Source: CAZCTC01 sp964501335
GTDB lineage: Bacteria > Chloroflexota > Anaerolineae > B4-G1 > SLSP01
Direction: 5' to 3'
Assembly: GCA_964501335.1 (NCBI GenBank)
Contig: CAZCTC010000024.1
Span: forward strand, 1 to 64,000
DNA: 64,000 nt
A program made the translations under genes and the position numbers. This document shows, piece by piece, positions 50,170-59,388 of the stretch; the first letter of the stretch is position 1, and the number at the start of each line of letters is the position of its first letter. The notes below the pieces were generated by a model. That model was not told where the DNA came from. It saw nothing but the letters and a program-made list of their open reading frames with translations, and searched no databases.

Positions 50170-50883
50170 ATGGCTGAAACTGCAGAAACTCTGATCCGCG
50201 TGGCTGACCTGCGCCGCGAATACAAAATGGGCGATCAGGTTGTCCATGCTCTCGACGGCGTCAGTCTGGAAATCCAGGCCGGCGAATTCACCGGCATCAT
50301 GGGACCTTCCGGCTCCGGAAAATCCACCCTGCTCTACCTGCTGGGCGGATTGGACCGGGCCACCGGCGGCCAGATCTGGGTTCATGACCAGGAAATCACC
50401 GCCCTGGATGAAAACGATCTGGCCGGCTATCGCGGCAAAAAGATCGGCTTCATCTTCCAGTCCTTCCACCTGATTCCCTCGATGACCGCCCTGCAAAATG
50501 TGGAATTTCCCATGATCTTTTCCCGCATTCCCCCCGACGTGCGTCGCCAACGAGCCCAGACGCTCCTGGAAACCGTCGGCCTGGAAAACCGGATGCACCA
50601 CAAACCTACCGAACTCTCCGGGGGCCAGCAACAACGGGTGGCCATGGCCCGCGCCCTGGTCAACGATCCCCAGATCATTCTCGCCGACGAACCGACGGGG
50701 AACCTCGATACCCGCATCGGCGCTGAAGTGATGAACCTGCTCAAAAAATTGAACGAAGAACAAAAACGGACGATCATCATCGTTTCCCACGACCCCACCC
50801 TCACCCGCTACGTCACCCGCGAAATTCGCCTGCTCGATGGTCAGATCGTCACGCCTCAAAGTAAGGAGTCCAACCATGCGTAA
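50170..50883 (+). CDS. ABC transporter ATPase, MacB/LolD type
   Basis: 237 residues. Walker A GPSGSGKST, ERxF-less LolD-like helix, signature LSGGQQQRVAMARAL, Walker B IILADEPTGNLD and H-loop VSHD are intact; the sequence pattern (RREYKMGDQVVHALDGVSLEI) is that of MacB/LolD ATPases that power mechanotransmission-type permeases rather than substrate import. Overlaps the next gene by 8 bp. Confidence 0.93.
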   Translation: MAETAETLIRVADLRREYKMGDQVVHALDGVSLEIQAGEFTGIMGPSGSGKSTLLYLLGGLDRATGGQIWVHDQEITALDENDLAGYRGKKIGFIFQSFHLIPSMTALQNVEFPMIFSRIPPDVRRQRAQTLLETVGLENRMHHKPTELSGGQQQRVAMARALVNDPQIILADEPTGNLDTRIGAEVMNLLKKLNEEQKRTIIIVSHDPTLTRYVTREIRLLDGQIVTPQSKESNHA

Positions 50884-52792
50884 ACTGCTTCCTATTCTCT
50901 TAGTGGCCCTGCTGGCCTTGCTCAATCCGTTTAATGCACCACCCAGAAACGTTGCCGCCCAATCGCCTATTCCACCACCACCCGGGCTAACCTCGATCGA
51001 ACCTGGTATCCTCTCCAACCAAACCGGCGGCATCATCAGCGTCTATGGACGCGGTTTTATCACCACCACCACCGTCCGCGTCGTAGGTTACGGTATGCTG
51101 ACGGTAGAGTTCATTAACACCGGCGCGCTGCGGGCCACCATCCCGGCCGGCATCCCTACCGGAGTCTACAGCATCGTCGCCAGCAATGGTCCGGGCTCCG
51201 ATTCCAATATTCTCAACGGCGCTCTACAAATCACAGCTCCCAGCATCGCTCCCACCGCCTCGGCCCCCACCCCCGGCCGCCCAATCCTCACCCTCCGCTC
51301 CTACTCCATCCAACCCGACAAAGTGCGCCCGGGCCAGGAATTCCTGGTCACCCTGGAAATCTACAACAACGGCAGCCGCGCCAGTGAAAACACTCTGGTC
51401 ACCTTCCCCGGCGGCGCCTTCCTGCCCGTCGGCGAATCCGGCCACAACCTCTGGCAGATGGGCATCAATGCCACCGCCGTCGTAACGCAGGTAATGCGTG
51501 TCCCCAGTACGATCGCCTCCGGCATCCAAAGCCTGCAGGTCGTCCTGAGCGGCAATGATTTCGAAGGAACGCACTACGATTATCCGCAGACCATCGGCGT
51601 CGAAACGATCGGCAACACCGGCGGAACCGGCACCGCCACCGGCGCCCCCAAACTGGTCATCGAAAATGTCAAAATCACGCCGGAAATCGTCGGCCCCGGC
51701 AACCCCTTCACCGTCACCATGACCCTCGGCAACCACGGTCGCCGCACCGCCACCAATGTGGTCGTCGGAACCAGCGGCGCGCTCGCTATCCCCGCTGAGG
51801 GCAGCAATATGGTCGCCGCCCCCCAGATCCAGATCGACAAAACCGCAGTGGTAACCCTCCCCCTGATCCTCGGCGAAGCCGAAAAGGGCGGCCGCCAGAA
51901 CCTGACCATTGCCCTGCAATACAGCGATCCCTCCGGCGGCAATTATACGGACCAGCAAAATGTCGGGCTGGACATCAACACCAGCCTCGCCAACCGCCCC
52001 CAGTTGCTGATCGCCGGCTATGAAACGGCCCCGAACGTCCTCTCGCCGGGCGACCGCTTCACCCTCACCCTGAGCCTCTCCAATGTCGGCGGCGGCGATG
52101 CCCAACGGCTCCTGGTCTCCCTCGGGGGGGAAGGCGGCGAAAAACTGGAAAACTTCGTCCCGGTCGACTCGAGCAATGTCCGCTTCCTGCAACGGCTCAA
52201 CGCCGGCACCACGATCACAGTCACCCACATGCTTATTGTCGACGGCAAAGCCGAACCCAAAGCCTACAACCTGCCCATCGCCCTGGCCTACGACGACGCC
52301 CGCGGCAATCGCAAAACCGAAATCCAACGGATCAGTATGATGGTCTTCCGCCGTCCCCAGTTCCAGGCCAAATTCTCCCAACCCATGGAAGGGATGGCCA
52401 TGGTCGGCATGCCGTTCTCCTTACCGATCGAAGTCGTCAACATCGGCACCTCGCGCATCAATGTGCCATCGCTGGAAGCCCAAAGCGACAAGCTACAGAT
52501 CGAAAACAGCTCCATCTACGTCGGCAACCTGGAACCCGGCAGCTCCTGGCTGCTGGACAGCGCTATGGCCACCGCCAGTGAAAGCGGGCCGGTCGAAGTG
52601 AATGTGTTGATCCACTACCTGGACGACTTCAACCAGCCCCAGGTCCTCACCCAAACCCTCTCGCTGGACGTGATGGAAGCCCCGCAAATCGATCCCAACC
52701 AGCCTACCGGCCCCACCGAACCGGAACCTTCCGGCTCTTTCCTGGACAGCGTCGGCCGCTTCTTCATGGGCCTGCTGGGCCTGGGCAGCTAA
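50876..52792 (+). CDS. Secreted IPT/TIG and CARDB-repeat protein
   Basis: 638 residues. Sec signal (about 1-30), an IPT/TIG domain (about 40-110; PGILSNQTGGIISVYGRGF), a Pro linker and then at least three CARDB-like Ig modules, each opening with a variant of LTLRSYSIQPDKVRPGQEF / LVIENVKITPEIVGPGNPF / LLIAGYETAPNVLSPGDRF and keeping an NNG/NHG/NVGG turn, plus a fourth diverged module. No catalytic motif. The C-terminus ends in a hydrophobic stretch (FFMGLLGLGS) that may touch the membrane. Lying between ATPase and permease genes, it takes the place usually held by a MacA-type periplasmic adaptor. AAGGAG ribosome site. Confidence 0.85.
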   Translation: MRKLLPILLVALLALLNPFNAPPRNVAAQSPIPPPPGLTSIEPGILSNQTGGIISVYGRGFITTTTVRVVGYGMLTVEFINTGALRATIPAGIPTGVYSIVASNGPGSDSNILNGALQITAPSIAPTASAPTPGRPILTLRSYSIQPDKVRPGQEFLVTLEIYNNGSRASENTLVTFPGGAFLPVGESGHNLWQMGINATAVVTQVMRVPSTIASGIQSLQVVLSGNDFEGTHYDYPQTIGVETIGNTGGTGTATGAPKLVIENVKITPEIVGPGNPFTVTMTLGNHGRRTATNVVVGTSGALAIPAEGSNMVAAPQIQIDKTAVVTLPLILGEAEKGGRQNLTIALQYSDPSGGNYTDQQNVGLDINTSLANRPQLLIAGYETAPNVLSPGDRFTLTLSLSNVGGGDAQRLLVSLGGEGGEKLENFVPVDSSNVRFLQRLNAGTTITVTHMLIVDGKAEPKAYNLPIALAYDDARGNRKTEIQRISMMVFRRPQFQAKFSQPMEGMAMVGMPFSLPIEVVNIGTSRINVPSLEAQSDKLQIENSSIYVGNLEPGSSWLLDSAMATASESGPVEVNVLIHYLDDFNQPQVLTQTLSLDVMEAPQIDPNQPTGPTEPEPSGSFLDSVGRFFMGLLGLGS

Positions 52793-52810
52793 ACCGAAAC
52801 GAGGATCGAA

Positions 52811-54127
52811 ATGACTGTACGCGACCTGTTAAGACTGGTCCTGAGCAACTTGCGCCGGATGAAAACCCGCGTTGCCATGACGGCTATAGGAGTCATGATC
52901 GGAACGGCAGCCGTCGTGGTTCTCGTTTCCCTGGGCGCCGGGTTGCAAGAACAGGCAACCCAAAGTCTCTACTCCTTCGGCAGCCTGACCGAACTTCAGG
53001 TCTACCAGGAAGGCTCTTTTGGGCCTTCCAACGCCAGCTCTTCCCAATCCAGCGCCCAAAAACCGGTCTTGAACGACAAAATGCTCGAACAGTTCCGAAA
53101 ATTGCCCGACGTGGTCGCCGTCACGCCGATGGAAAATGTCATGGCCGGAGAAATGCGGCTGGGTAACCAGATGGGGTATGCGCAGATCCTCGGCGTCGAT
53201 GTAAACGCCTTTGCCAAACTCAACCCCACCCTGGTCAGCGGCACCCTGGAACTGGGCCACGGACTGCTGGTCGCCGGCGCCAATGTCGGCCAGAACTTTA
53301 TGGATTACGAAGCCATGCAGCGCGGCGATCCCCCCCCTGAAATCTTCAATCGCAGCATTAAAATGGTCATCTATCCCCCTACCAGCGACGGCACCATGCC
53401 GGTAGCCACCAATCTGCAATATCGGGTCGGCGGAATCCTCAAATCCCAGGGCTATCTCTATGACTACAGCGTCTTCATCCCTCTGCGAGAAGCTCTTGAG
53501 ATCAATGCCCGGGTCACCGGCCAACGGCCCAACAAAAACAAAGACGGCTACAACCAGGTCCTGGTCCGCATCACCGATCCCAACCGCTCGCCGATCGTCG
53601 AACAGGCCATCAAAGAGCTGGGATTCAGCGTCCAATCGGCCCGCGGTATGCTCGATGAGATCAACTCCTTCTTCCGCATCATCCAGGCCGTCCTGGGCGG
53701 CATCGGCGCAATCGCCCTGCTGGTCGCAGCCTTCGGCATCGCCAACACCATGATGATGGCCATTTACGAACGCACCCGGGAAATCGGCTTGATGAAAGCT
53801 CTGGGCGCCTCCAACCAGGATGTCATGTCGGTCTTTCTGGCCGAAGCCGGGGGAATCGGCCTCCTGGGAGGAATTGGCGGCGTACTGTTGGGCATCGGAC
53901 TGGGCGCCCTGATCAACCTGGTCGGCGGTTCAATGCTGGCCAGTCAGGGCGGGGGCGGGCTCTTCGGCCCCTCCACCGATGGATCGCCCACCACACTGGC
54001 CGTAACCCCCATCTGGCTGCCGATCTTCTCCATCCTCTTCGCCACCCTCATCGGCATCGCCTCCGGAATCTATCCGGCCCTGCGCGCCGCCGCCCTCAGC
54101 CCCATCATCGCCCTGAAATATGAATAA
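52811..54127 (+). CDS. MacB/FtsX-like ABC permease
   Basis: 438 residues. First helix (about 20-45), large extracytoplasmic MacB_PCD-type domain (about 46-285), then three FtsX-type helices (about 295-430; TMMMAIYERTREIGLMKALGASNQDVMSVFLAEAGGIGLLGG). Partner of the ATPase at 50170. Such systems often extrude peptides or lipoproteins, or act on cell-wall machinery; the substrate here is unknown. RBS GAGG 8 nt before the ATG. Confidence 0.92.
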   Translation: MTVRDLLRLVLSNLRRMKTRVAMTAIGVMIGTAAVVVLVSLGAGLQEQATQSLYSFGSLTELQVYQEGSFGPSNASSSQSSAQKPVLNDKMLEQFRKLPDVVAVTPMENVMAGEMRLGNQMGYAQILGVDVNAFAKLNPTLVSGTLELGHGLLVAGANVGQNFMDYEAMQRGDPPPEIFNRSIKMVIYPPTSDGTMPVATNLQYRVGGILKSQGYLYDYSVFIPLREALEINARVTGQRPNKNKDGYNQVLVRITDPNRSPIVEQAIKELGFSVQSARGMLDEINSFFRIIQAVLGGIGAIALLVAAFGIANTMMMAIYERTREIGLMKALGASNQDVMSVFLAEAGGIGLLGGIGGVLLGIGLGALINLVGGSMLASQGGGGLFGPSTDGSPTTLAVTPIWLPIFSILFATLIGIASGIYPALRAAALSPIIALKYE

Positions 54128-54167
54128 AAAGCGGGCAGCAGCAAGTCGACAGTAGACAACAAAACTC

Positions 54168-54201
54168 GTTTTTCGGCAGCCTGTGGAGGCCGCCGAAAAA
54201 C
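54168..54201. repeat. Repeat-family hairpin without flank
   Basis: 15-bp stem with one A-C mismatch, inner CGGCAGCCT/AGGCCGCCG, loop GTGG; only 10 bp from the next hairpin. Confidence 0.6.
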
Positions 54202-54204
54202 AAA

Positions 54205-54360
54205 AAAAGCCCATATTTTGGGCGGCTTTCTGAAGCCGCCCAAAATATGAATAAAAACAACTCTCTCCCCCCCTCCCGCGCGTAGACACTTACCGAAAAA
54301 GCCCCCGCTGCGGGACATAAAAACTGTTTTTAATCCATACTCATGAACAACCGCATAGGT
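54205..54360 (-). repeat. Hairpin-bearing intergenic repeat (reverse)
   Basis: Hairpin 54212-54249 (17 bp), inner GGGCGGCTT/AAGCCGCCC; the plus strand reads TCTG in the loop, the only copy with CAGA on the minus strand. Reverse flank follows (CCCGCGCGTAG, GCTGCGGGACAT, CATGAACAACCGCA). Confidence 0.75.
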
Positions 54361-54361
54361 C

Positions 54362-54402
54362 AAAAAAGATCGCGCTATCCCTAACGGGATAGCGCGATCT
54401 TT
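54362..54402 (-). terminator. Terminator of the C25 protease gene
   Basis: 17-bp perfect stem AAAGATCGCGCTATCCC (54365-54381) / complement (54386-54402), loop TAAC, with a T-run on the minus strand (54362-54367) after the protease stop at 54419. Confidence 0.85.
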
Positions 54403-54418
54403 CACCCAAGAAAACCAA

Positions 54419-57400
54419 TTACTTGGTTCGTACCACAATGGGCAAATAAGTAAAAATATTGCCCCGTACCGAAACCGAAGTCGTCGCCGTCACCGCCCCC
54501 AGCGAATTGCTCGCCGTCACCATCGCCGTGTAATTCCCGGCAACAAGATAGCGATGTTTGACCACGCCCCCGACGCCCGTCTCACCATCACCGAAGGCCC
54601 AGGTATAAGTCACGGGAGAACCCGCCGTAATCGTTGCCGAGAAGCTCGTTTCCTGGCCCAGACTCGTCACACCGCTGCTCCAGGCACTCACCCCCGTAAT
54701 CGGCGCCAAAACCTCCGACACCGTAAAGGCATTCTGCACGACCGTCGGCTGGCAATCGCCATTGTAAATCGTCAGCGCGTAAGCCCCGCCCGCCATCCCG
54801 GCCGGCACAATCGCCGTCAACGTCGTCGAATTGACCAACGTACTCGACAACCAGGTATTGCCCAGCTTCAAGGCCGGAACTTCGCTGAATCCGGTGCCGG
54901 TGATCGTAAGCGTCGTCACCGCCGTAGAGAGAGCCCCGCCCGGCGCCACACTCTCCACCGTCGCCGGAGCCGCCAGAGCCATCGGCGCGCTGATCGCCAC
55001 ATCGTCGATGAACCAACCGGTATCGCCCGTAGAGCTGTCACAGCCCAACCGCCAACGCAGCAACACCGCCTGTCCACCATAGGAACTGAGATCCACCGTC
55101 ACCTTGGTCCAGGTCACCAGATCCGTAATCCAGGCATTTCGCCCACCCAGGGGGTTGTTGTACGCGGAACTCACCGTACCGTTATAGCCGCCGCTCGTAA
55201 TGCGCGGCCCCAGGTCGATCCAGGAGCTTCCCCCATCCGTTGAAATTTCCAACACCGCTCCGTCATAACCGGTGCTGGTGCCTTCAAAAGCATATTTATG
55301 CCAGAAAGTCAGTTCGCTATTGTTATCCAACGTGATCGGAGTCGTCGTCCAAAGCCGGCTGTCGGTTACCGTGGCATCATCAGGAACCAACCAGGCATTG
55401 GCCCCGCCGTGCGAACTCGTACTGACAATCGCCCATCGGTCCGTTCCCGAAGCGGCTTGATGCGACCACTTGCCCGCACCGGCTTCCATATCGTCAATAA
55501 AGAGATTGGCCCGGGACATCACCGCAAAATGCCACGGTTCAGCCCAATCACCGGCCCCGCAGATATTGCTCGATTGCGCCTGCCACCAGTAACAACGGCC
55601 GCTTTCCAGTATCGTAGAGGAAGTGTAATCCAAACCGGAAAGGTTGCTCACATCGACCACCGTCGGCGCAAAGAAGGGCGTCCGCGCCAACCGGAAACGA
55701 TATTGATCGGCCAGCGCAACAGCTCCCCATTGGAAAGCCGGCGCAAAAGCCGTATTCGTCATCCCCTCCGTCGGCGTGATCAAAACCGGCGCAGTCGGCG
55801 ATACTTTCGCCACCCGCAGATGGATCAATCCGGTCTGGGTCAGGCTGACATGATCGGTAGCCGTGACCGTCAACGTGTAATCCCCACCCGCCACTGCCGG
55901 AGAGACATTCAAGGTCAACGTTGCCGTAAAGGGCGCCTGGAAAGAAGCCGGCACGATTCCGGCCGTAATGCCGGCGGGCAGAGGTCCGACCGTCAACTCC
56001 ACAGTGCTGGAATAATCCCGTAGACTCTCAATGCGGACCGACGTTGTCAAGACACCACTGTTGCAGATCGAGAGCTGACTCGGAGTCACGCTCAAAGCAA
56101 ATGAAGGCCGCTCGGGATCCAGGAAAATGCGCACCGAAGGATCACCGAAGACCTGATAGGCTTCCCAGTAATACCGGGCACTATCCGAATAGGCCGTCTC
56201 CACAGCCCGCAGCCCGAAATCGGTCATGGCTGCGACATCGGGATGCTCTACCCCGGCCACAAACAGGGAATCGAACATCTTCTTTTCCAGGACATCGTCT
56301 TCGTCCCAGTAGGTATTGTGAGAAGAGGCCCACATCACCAGGGCGCCTTTGTTTTCCTGCAGCACCCAGGTCTCAGCATAGCACTCTGTCTGATTGAAGG
56401 AGCCGGTCACACAGGCATGGCTGGCCACGAAAGGCGTCACGCCCGTCGCATTCAACGCCTGCACCTGAGCCTGAGAATAGGAAACATTGCCGTCGGCCCA
56501 ACCGGTCTCGCTGCCGTGCCCGGAATAGATAATGGCCCAGCGGCCGTCGTTCGCCGCATTGGTAATGTTCGTCGCCGTCCCATTAGTCCCCACACAGTAG
56601 ATCTTGTCCCCACCGACCTGCGGATCGCTGGGGAAGATCCCCGTATACCCCTTCGGTCCGGTATGAGTGCTGATCACATAATTATGGGTCGGCTCGGCAA
56701 CCTGATAATTATCGCAGGTGGCAATAAAAGCCGCTTTCTTTAACCACGGCTCCGTCCCCACCAGTTGAGCATAGGCCACATACTTGTTGACCATCGCCGT
56801 CGTCTGAGCCGCCGAACGCACCGGGAAGCGCCCCCGGCCAACATCGGGATGCCAGTCGGACGTCCCATCCATCGTATAGTAGTAGAGATCGGTATACTTT
56901 CCGGAACTCTCCACGCTGCTCCAGGCCGGAATGGTATCCGTATCCCCGACCAGCAACACGTAGCTCGGCCGAACCGACCAGGAATCATAAGCCGTCTGGA
57001 TATAGGTCTTGATCTGTTCCTTGGTCGAGCCGGGTAACTGAGAAAGTTTCGTCACCGTGACATCAAAACCACGCGCCTGCTGCAACTGCACAAAAGGCTG
57101 CAAAGCATCGTAATAGGCATCGGCCACAATGATCAGATAACCCAGAGCCGTCGTCTTGGGAGTCGCCTGCCCCAGATTGTAGTTCAACACCTGAGGTGCC
57201 AGGCTGTTGTCGAAGAGCGGTGAAGCGTACTTCGTCCGATTCGACAACGACACGGCCACATTCGATCCGCTCAACTGCAAGCGGAAATGGACCTGCTGAT
57301 AGAAGCGCACTTTCCCCGCAGCCGGATCATAGGCCACCGGTCGCACTTCCACCGAGACAAGCCGATGGCCGCGTACCACATACGGTTGCCCCACCACAAT

Positions 57401-57937
57401 CAGAGCATCCGGAGCAAAACCGGCCCGGGCATAGATCTGCTGATCCAGAGCAAAAGGAGGCGTCCCGCCCGGCAGCTTCACCGCCGGCGCCTGGCGCGGA
57501 TAAAGACGTTCCAGCTTCAGCTCATTCAACGTGGATTCCGTCATTTTGGAATCCAGCACTTCCACTTTGACCGAAGCGCCCCAGGGAATTTCAACTTCCT
57601 GGCGCAGCACCGGCAAATCGGGCGCCCCGACCGCAGCAAAGTGGCTGTAACCATCCCCGCTCAGGCGGGTATAAGCCGTTCCGTTCACCGTGACCGTCTC
57701 AAACTGGCAGCCCGGCAGGTCGGCCGACAATTCCAGGTGACGAAGATCCGCCTGGAGCAGATTCATCTCAGGAGTCTCGGCTCCGGTTCTCTCACCAAAA
57801 GGCAACCACCCCGCTCCGGTCACCGGGGCAGCCTGCAAAGCAGCCGGATTCCAGCCTCCAACGCCTGAAAGAAGCAGGCCAAGTAGCAGAGCAAAAGTTA
57901 CCCTGCCCAATACAGAAATTCTCATCTGCGTCTTCAT
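54419..57937 (-). CDS. Secreted gingipain-like (C25) cysteine protease with Ig/PKD modules
   Basis: 1172 residues. Signal peptide (about 1-36), propeptide-like region, then a C25 peptidase domain (about 265-620) with the catalytic dyad His474 in YSGHGSETGW and Cys509 in ASHACVTGSF, and the preceding GDTDTIPAWSS / GRGRFPVRS landmarks. The C-terminal half holds Ig- and fibronectin-like modules, a MAM/jelly-roll-like region with Trp-rich IDLGP...WTKVTVDLSSYGG, an IPT-like segment and a PKD domain (about 1095-1165; TYTWAFGDGETGVGGVVKHRYLVAGNYT). The final residues FTYLPIVVRTK are common closers in exported Chloroflexota proteins. ATG 57937 has GGAGG upstream. Likely degrades external proteins; specificity unknown. 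Confidence 0.88.
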   Translation of the reverse strand: MKTQMRISVLGRVTFALLLGLLLSGVGGWNPAALQAAPVTGAGWLPFGERTGAETPEMNLLQADLRHLELSADLPGCQFETVTVNGTAYTRLSGDGYSHFAAVGAPDLPVLRQEVEIPWGASVKVEVLDSKMTESTLNELKLERLYPRQAPAVKLPGGTPPFALDQQIYARAGFAPDALIVVGQPYVVRGHRLVSVEVRPVAYDPAAGKVRFYQQVHFRLQLSGSNVAVSLSNRTKYASPLFDNSLAPQVLNYNLGQATPKTTALGYLIIVADAYYDALQPFVQLQQARGFDVTVTKLSQLPGSTKEQIKTYIQTAYDSWSVRPSYVLLVGDTDTIPAWSSVESSGKYTDLYYYTMDGTSDWHPDVGRGRFPVRSAAQTTAMVNKYVAYAQLVGTEPWLKKAAFIATCDNYQVAEPTHNYVISTHTGPKGYTGIFPSDPQVGGDKIYCVGTNGTATNITNAANDGRWAIIYSGHGSETGWADGNVSYSQAQVQALNATGVTPFVASHACVTGSFNQTECYAETWVLQENKGALVMWASSHNTYWDEDDVLEKKMFDSLFVAGVEHPDVAAMTDFGLRAVETAYSDSARYYWEAYQVFGDPSVRIFLDPERPSFALSVTPSQLSICNSGVLTTSVRIESLRDYSSTVELTVGPLPAGITAGIVPASFQAPFTATLTLNVSPAVAGGDYTLTVTATDHVSLTQTGLIHLRVAKVSPTAPVLITPTEGMTNTAFAPAFQWGAVALADQYRFRLARTPFFAPTVVDVSNLSGLDYTSSTILESGRCYWWQAQSSNICGAGDWAEPWHFAVMSRANLFIDDMEAGAGKWSHQAASGTDRWAIVSTSSHGGANAWLVPDDATVTDSRLWTTTPITLDNNSELTFWHKYAFEGTSTGYDGAVLEISTDGGSSWIDLGPRITSGGYNGTVSSAYNNPLGGRNAWITDLVTWTKVTVDLSSYGGQAVLLRWRLGCDSSTGDTGWFIDDVAISAPMALAAPATVESVAPGGALSTAVTTLTITGTGFSEVPALKLGNTWLSSTLVNSTTLTAIVPAGMAGGAYALTIYNGDCQPTVVQNAFTVSEVLAPITGVSAWSSGVTSLGQETSFSATITAGSPVTYTWAFGDGETGVGGVVKHRYLVAGNYTAMVTASNSLGAVTATTSVSVRGNIFTYLPIVVRTK

Positions 57938-58079
57938 CGATCGTCCTCCACAAGAAAAAATCAAAGGGTGGCTCAGAGGATTGCCATCCAATAAGAAAGC
58001 GGGGTCCATCTTTTGGAAGGCCCCGCGATCCTACACTATAAAATAGCCAACAGCTTTACCGTGAAAAACTTTAATAAAA

Positions 58080-58265
58080 TTTTTACGATCTGTGCAGTTA
58101 TTCGTAGGAGCGGTTAACGGCCGGTTTTTTGCGTCTCGCAACAGGCACTTTCCATGTAAGGAACAACGCGCTGGATGGAAAGAGAGTATTTTTTGTTTGT
58201 ATTTTCGCGCGCATCAGAATGCGCGCGAAAATACTGGCCTTTTCTCTCACTTTTACGAATTAACT
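58080..58265 (+). repeat. Hairpin-bearing intergenic repeat (forward)
   Basis: Flank GTGCAGTTATTC, GCGTCTCGCAACAGGC and AACAACGCGCTGGATGG, T-run, hairpin 58199-58234 (16 bp; CGCGCGCAT/ATGCGCGCG), loop CAGA. Confidence 0.8.
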
Positions 58266-58274
58266 GCACGGATC

Positions 58275-58317
58275 TTTTTTATTTTTCGCGCCCCGTAGGA
58301 GCGCGAAAAATAAAAAA
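58275..58317. terminator. Hairpin terminator of the GNAT gene
   Basis: 19-bp stem with one mismatch, loop GTA; T-runs on both sides make it a likely two-way terminator, 6 bp from the GNAT stop. Its CGCGCC core differs from the repeat-family loop but the A/T outer stem is alike. Confidence 0.65.
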
Positions 58318-58322
58318 AGAAA

Positions 58323-59273
58323 TCACAACCGCCGGCTATACATCAACACCCGTCCCGTTTCCCTGAACCCCAAAGAACGATATAAATCCCAGGCCGCTGT
58401 TGAGCGCGGCTCCACCGGGCCGATCACCACACAACTCGCGCCCCGGTCGCGCATCGCCTGCATCCCATCACGTACCACCGCTTTGGCCAGCCCCAAACGC
58501 CGGAACCGGGGATTGGTTCCCACCGGTTCAAACTCCCCCACCCCATTGACCGAATCAAGCCAGCCCAGCGCAAAAGCCGCGAACTCTCCCGTCGGCGCCA
58601 CGGCCACCCGATCCAATAACGGCGTATACCCCGGCATCTGCATCAACTGACTGTAACCATCGACCGTAATCCGGGAAGGCGCAAAAGCCGCCCGATGCAC
58701 CTCGGTCCGCAAGGTCACTTCCGGTAGACCGGTAACCGCACGTAAAACAAAATCATCCGGCGCCGGCACCACCGGTAACGCTCCATCCAGCGAATGCCAG
58801 AGCAAAATGGCATCGTTGTCTTCCTTGAAAAAACCGCGATGCGTCAGCGCCGCAATCTGCGACTCATCATCCGCATAAACCCCTACATCCGTGCTCAACT
58901 GCCCCCCTGGACCAAAAGGAGCACCATAACGGGCCCGTTGCCAGTATCGCTCTACCCAGGTCAACATCTGATCTTCCAGGCCACTGCCGCGCGCCCGGGG
59001 ATGCACCTGAAATTCGAAAAAGAGCGGACTCCGCCCGCCATCTTCCCGGGGACCGGGAGGCGTGACCACGGCAAATCCCAACAACTCACCGCCGTTGGAC
59101 TCCCATAATTGAACTGTCTGACTCAAATCGTACCGAATAGAATGAAGGAAAAAACGCCAGACCAAATCCCCCACGTGCCAGCAACTATGCCCTAAACCGG
59201 CACGCATCGAAATTAAGAAAGCGCGTAACTTCATCAAATCATCGGGGCCCTGGTAGGGATGGGTATTCGTCAT
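58323..59273 (-). CDS. Double GNAT-domain acetyltransferase
   Basis: 316 residues made of two GNAT folds. The first contains VHPRARGSGLEDQML (acetyl-CoA loop variant) and the second EPVGTNPRFRRLGLAKAVVRDGMQAM (RxxGxA motif) plus AWDLYRSLGFRETGR. MshD-like layout, but the acceptor cannot be deduced. GGAGGAG ribosome site. Alone between the protease and xseA. Confidence 0.85.
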   Translation of the reverse strand: MTNTHPYQGPDDLMKLRAFLISMRAGLGHSCWHVGDLVWRFFLHSIRYDLSQTVQLWESNGGELLGFAVVTPPGPREDGGRSPLFFEFQVHPRARGSGLEDQMLTWVERYWQRARYGAPFGPGGQLSTDVGVYADDESQIAALTHRGFFKEDNDAILLWHSLDGALPVVPAPDDFVLRAVTGLPEVTLRTEVHRAAFAPSRITVDGYSQLMQMPGYTPLLDRVAVAPTGEFAAFALGWLDSVNGVGEFEPVGTNPRFRRLGLAKAVVRDGMQAMRDRGASCVVIGPVEPRSTAAWDLYRSLGFRETGRVLMYSRRL

Positions 59274-59388
59274 CCAGACTCCTCCTGACCTCTTGATTTT
59301 TTTAACCCGGACTCTCTATATGATAATGCAGGTTATCGGCTTTGAGAAAACTTTTTAATTCCCAGTTTATTTTAGTATTCCCGACCCT

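Noticed and set aside
51224..52381. 385-codon minus-strand open frame opposite the CARDB protein
   Set aside because: Antisense shadow of a gene with signal peptide, domain repeats and operon context.
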